DNA of 64,000 nucleotides from Morchella semilibera (Eukaryota; Ascomycota; Pezizomycetes; Pezizales; Morchellaceae): NCBI GenBank assembly GCA_009192285.1, contig WBVU01000010.1, positions 186,001-250,000 of the forward strand, written 5' to 3'. The notes below the pieces were generated by a model. The model was not told where the DNA came from and ran no database searches. It saw only the letters and a list, made by a program, of their open reading frames with translations. Made by a program: the position numbers and the translations under genes. Below are positions 61,809 through 64,000 of the stretch, one piece after another (position 1 is the stretch's first letter; each line of letters begins with the position of its first letter).

Positions 61809-63087
61809 ATGTTTGCCCGCGCCGCCGCCCGAACCCTCCGCCTGACGGCAAGGCCTCAATTCCTCGCCCGCCACACCGCACCTCCACTTATGCCGCGCCG
61901 GCGCCTACTCCACGACGACATGCGCCCGGAGGCGCCCAAGAAATGGGGCAAGAACCAGACCATGGCCGTGATAGCCTTCGTGCTGTGCGCCCCCCCCCCC
62001 TCCCCCCAATCCCCCAGCAGCTAACAGCAGCACAGGGCCAGCAGCGGCATCGGCATCGCCCTCTGGGGCTACACCTCGTACCTGCGCTTCGTGGAGCAGA
62101 CAATGCACCACTACCCCGCGCCCGTGGCCAAGGAGCTGCGCCGCGGGCTCTACTACAGCATGTACGACCAGCCGCAGCGGGCCGTGGGGCACTTCCGCGC
62201 TGCGCTCGAGCGCTGCGCAGAGCTGGGAATGGACCCGCTTGCCGACGAGGTCACGGGCATCAAGATTGAGCTGGCGGCGCTCATGGAGAAGCACGGGATG
62301 CACGACAAGACCATCACCATCCTGGAGCATGTGCTTGACGAGGTGGCCGTGGGCGCGGAGGCCAGGCGCGGGGCCGAGCGCACGAGGCTGCTGAGGCGCG
62401 GGGTCGCAGTGGGGTTGAAGCTCGGGGAGCTGTTTATGGTGCTGGAGAGGCCGAAGGAGGCCGAGGAGCCGCTGGTCTGGGCTGTGCAGACGATGTTGAG
62501 GGAGCGGCGGCGTAGGGAGGGGCGGGGGCCGGGCGAGGACGACGAGGGCGAGTGGTTGAGTGATGATGAGGCGGGGATGGCGCTCGAGAACCTGGCCGGG
62601 TACTATATGGCGCGCGAGCAGCACTTCCTGGCCACGCCGCTGTACCTCCAAGCGCTGGAGCTGCTACCACCGGGGAACTGCCACGCGGTGGTATTAAGTA
62701 TCACACCCCTCCCCCCCCCCACTCCACCAGGCTGGCTGGCTGACACATTATATCGCAGTGAACAACCTCTCGACGTCTCTCGCGCAGCAGCCCATCCCGC
62801 CCGGCGCCCCCATCACGCGGCAGCAACTAATCGCGGACTCGGCCGCGCCATGGGCGCGCAAGGCGCTGCAGCTGTGCGCCGAGATCGCCCCGCCGGCGCG
62901 CACAGACGAGTGCGACTCGGGCTGCGTGGCGGCCACCTACAACCTTGGCGAGTTTGCGGAGATGCTGGGCGACCGCGGCGAGGCGCGTAGGCGGTATGGC
63001 GAGGCGATGAGTCTGGCGGAGGGGTTGGGCATGCGGGAGGGCGTGGAGAGGGCGCGGGGCGCGCTGGAGAGGCTGGCGGAGGTGTGA
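61809..63087 (+). CDS. Mgr3-like mitochondrial TPR protein
   Basis: Three exons (61809-61984, 62036-62697, 62759-63087) give 388 aa. The N-terminus is Arg/Ala-rich without acids (FARAAARTLRLTARP, PRRRLL), a typical mitochondrial presequence. A membrane segment follows (MAVIAFVLASSGIGIALWGY, about 50-70). TPR-like helices come next: ELRRGLYYSMYDQPQRAVGHFRAAL, IKIELAALMEKHG, LKLGELFMVLERPKEAEEPL, AVVLMNNLSTSLAQQP and AATYNLGEFAEMLGD. Order and length resemble yeast Mgr3, which with Mgr1 presents substrates to the i-AAA protease Yme1 in the inner membrane. The gene is very GC-rich; introns 1 and 2 contain C-runs. The assignment to Mgr3 rather than another mitochondrial TPR protein is likely but not certain. 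Confidence 0.78.
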
Positions 63088-64000
63088 TGCCGGCGGGCGG
63101 CGGTCTTGTATTGTAGGTTGGGGGAATGGCGTTTTGTCTTGTTGCGTGTTTCTTTGGTTGTGGCCTGGCCGTGGTAGCTGTGGGGCGGTGTGCTTGCGTA
63201 TGTAGGGAGCATTTAAAGGCGGCCAGCAAGTACATAGCTACTTGGCATGGTCTAGGCTTTATTCCCACTCAATCACTCACTCACCGAGAAGCTGTACGGG
63301 TATATATTTGATTCGCGATTATGACATGTCAAGTGGGTCATGGATTATCACTCTTCACTCCAGCCCCACGCTGGGGTGCTGGCCCACCCATACAGCGAAT
63401 TACTGGTCTGGCACCTTATTAGCACCAGACATAATCCAGGGGTGGTTTAAATTCTGCATGTCGATCACTCACAAGCTCCTTGGAGGCAGGTAATTGATAG
63501 TTTATCAACATGCGATTATTTCCAGGCGTTGAGATACATTGTGGCCAGGAACTAGGGGAAGAGGCTGTTATCTGTGGCCTTTACCACTACCTTGGAGTGG
63601 CTTCTTCCCGTAAGGCGGACATTAGTATCCAACATTCCAGATAGTAATAGAGGGAATATATACTCGAAACTCCACCTAGGAAGTATTTTCAGTTGGTGAA
63701 TTTGGAATGTGCATCACTTTCCAGCACCCGGTACAGTGTGTGAATTATAGAGACCTGAGTATACACTCCAGAGATTCGTGGCTATGTACCCAGTGATGCA
63801 ACGACTCGATTTACCACCCACCATTTCAACCACATATGGTATACAGAGTAAACACATCAGTATAAAGAATCCACCAACCATATTTACTAAGGCCTCACCT
63901 AACAGTGCAATCCCAAGCCATTGCATCACTTTTATATAGGGACCTACATGTAGTTTAGAAACTGGTTTGTTAATCCACCCCGTGTACGTAGGTACTAGTT
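63088..64000. other. Intergenic, right edge
   Basis: No gene is supportable. One TACATGTA at 63947 and GTACGTAGGTAC near the edge. Confidence 0.5.

Noticed and set aside
61888-62936. Minus-strand open frames antisense to the Mgr3-like gene
   Set aside because: They are shadows of the GC-rich TPR coding strand; the plus-strand model has consistent splicing and a mitochondrial presequence.

Overview
The window is nuclear DNA of a filamentous ascomycete (Pezizomycotina). The evidence is short GT-AG introns (about 36-260 nt) with CTAAC-type branch points, an Slt2/MpkA-type MAP kinase, a HeLo/NB-ARC/TPR protein, an AIM24-family protein, a fungal sterol glucosyltransferase, a Cox9-type cytochrome oxidase subunit, and a fungal Tc1 transposon. 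Intergenic space is generous. The order (Pezizomycetes or otherwise) cannot be fixed from this sequence alone. Most exon structures below were worked out by hand from splice signals plus reading-frame continuity. They add up to whole numbers of codons for the MFS transporter, sterol glucosyltransferase, NLR, MAPK, ISWI, RACK1, COX9, DUF218, calponin and Mgr3-like genes.

Layout. 1-11 kb: MFS transporter (-), sterol glucosyltransferase (-), a repeat-bearing gap, AIM24-family gene (-). 12-17 kb: calponin-homology coiled-coil protein (+), then a dead beta-lactamase-like gene (-). 17.7-18.4 kb: a foldback/MITE-like element. 18.7-22.7 kb: NLR-type HeLo/NB-ARC/TPR gene (-). 24.5-26.2 kb: cell-wall-integrity MAPK (-), which includes an 11-nt micro-exon. 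26-35.6 kb: gene-poor, repeat-rich accessory tract that holds a SAM + PD-(D/E)XK nuclease-like + kinase-like gene (+, decaying at its 3' end), a 191-bp MITE and dispersed short repeats. 35.6-43 kb: phospholipase-D-like protein (-) and ISWI remodeller (-). 44-50 kb: HAPSTR1-like gene (+), DUF218 membrane protein (+). 50-51.6 kb: RACK1/Cpc2 (-), whose fifth intron carries a U24-type box C/D snoRNA. 54-59 kb: a single-pass cell-surface protein (+), TAF8 (-), COX9 (+). 59.75-61.43 kb: a complete Tc1/mariner transposon. 61.8-63.1 kb: Mgr3-like mitochondrial TPR protein (+).

The genes do not form one pathway. Housekeeping genes (RACK1, ISWI, TAF8, COX9, Mgr3-like, MAPK) alternate with accessory loci (NLR, nuclease-kinase fusion, transposon, MITEs, pseudogene). 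The most notable items are the SAM/nuclease/kinase fusion, the NLR, the intron-encoded snoRNA, and strong over-representation of the palindrome TACATGTA: I count 23 copies, none in an annotated exon. A 17-bp word family around CGAGTGATA..ATGA also recurs. No CRISPR array, rRNA or convincing tRNA gene was seen.
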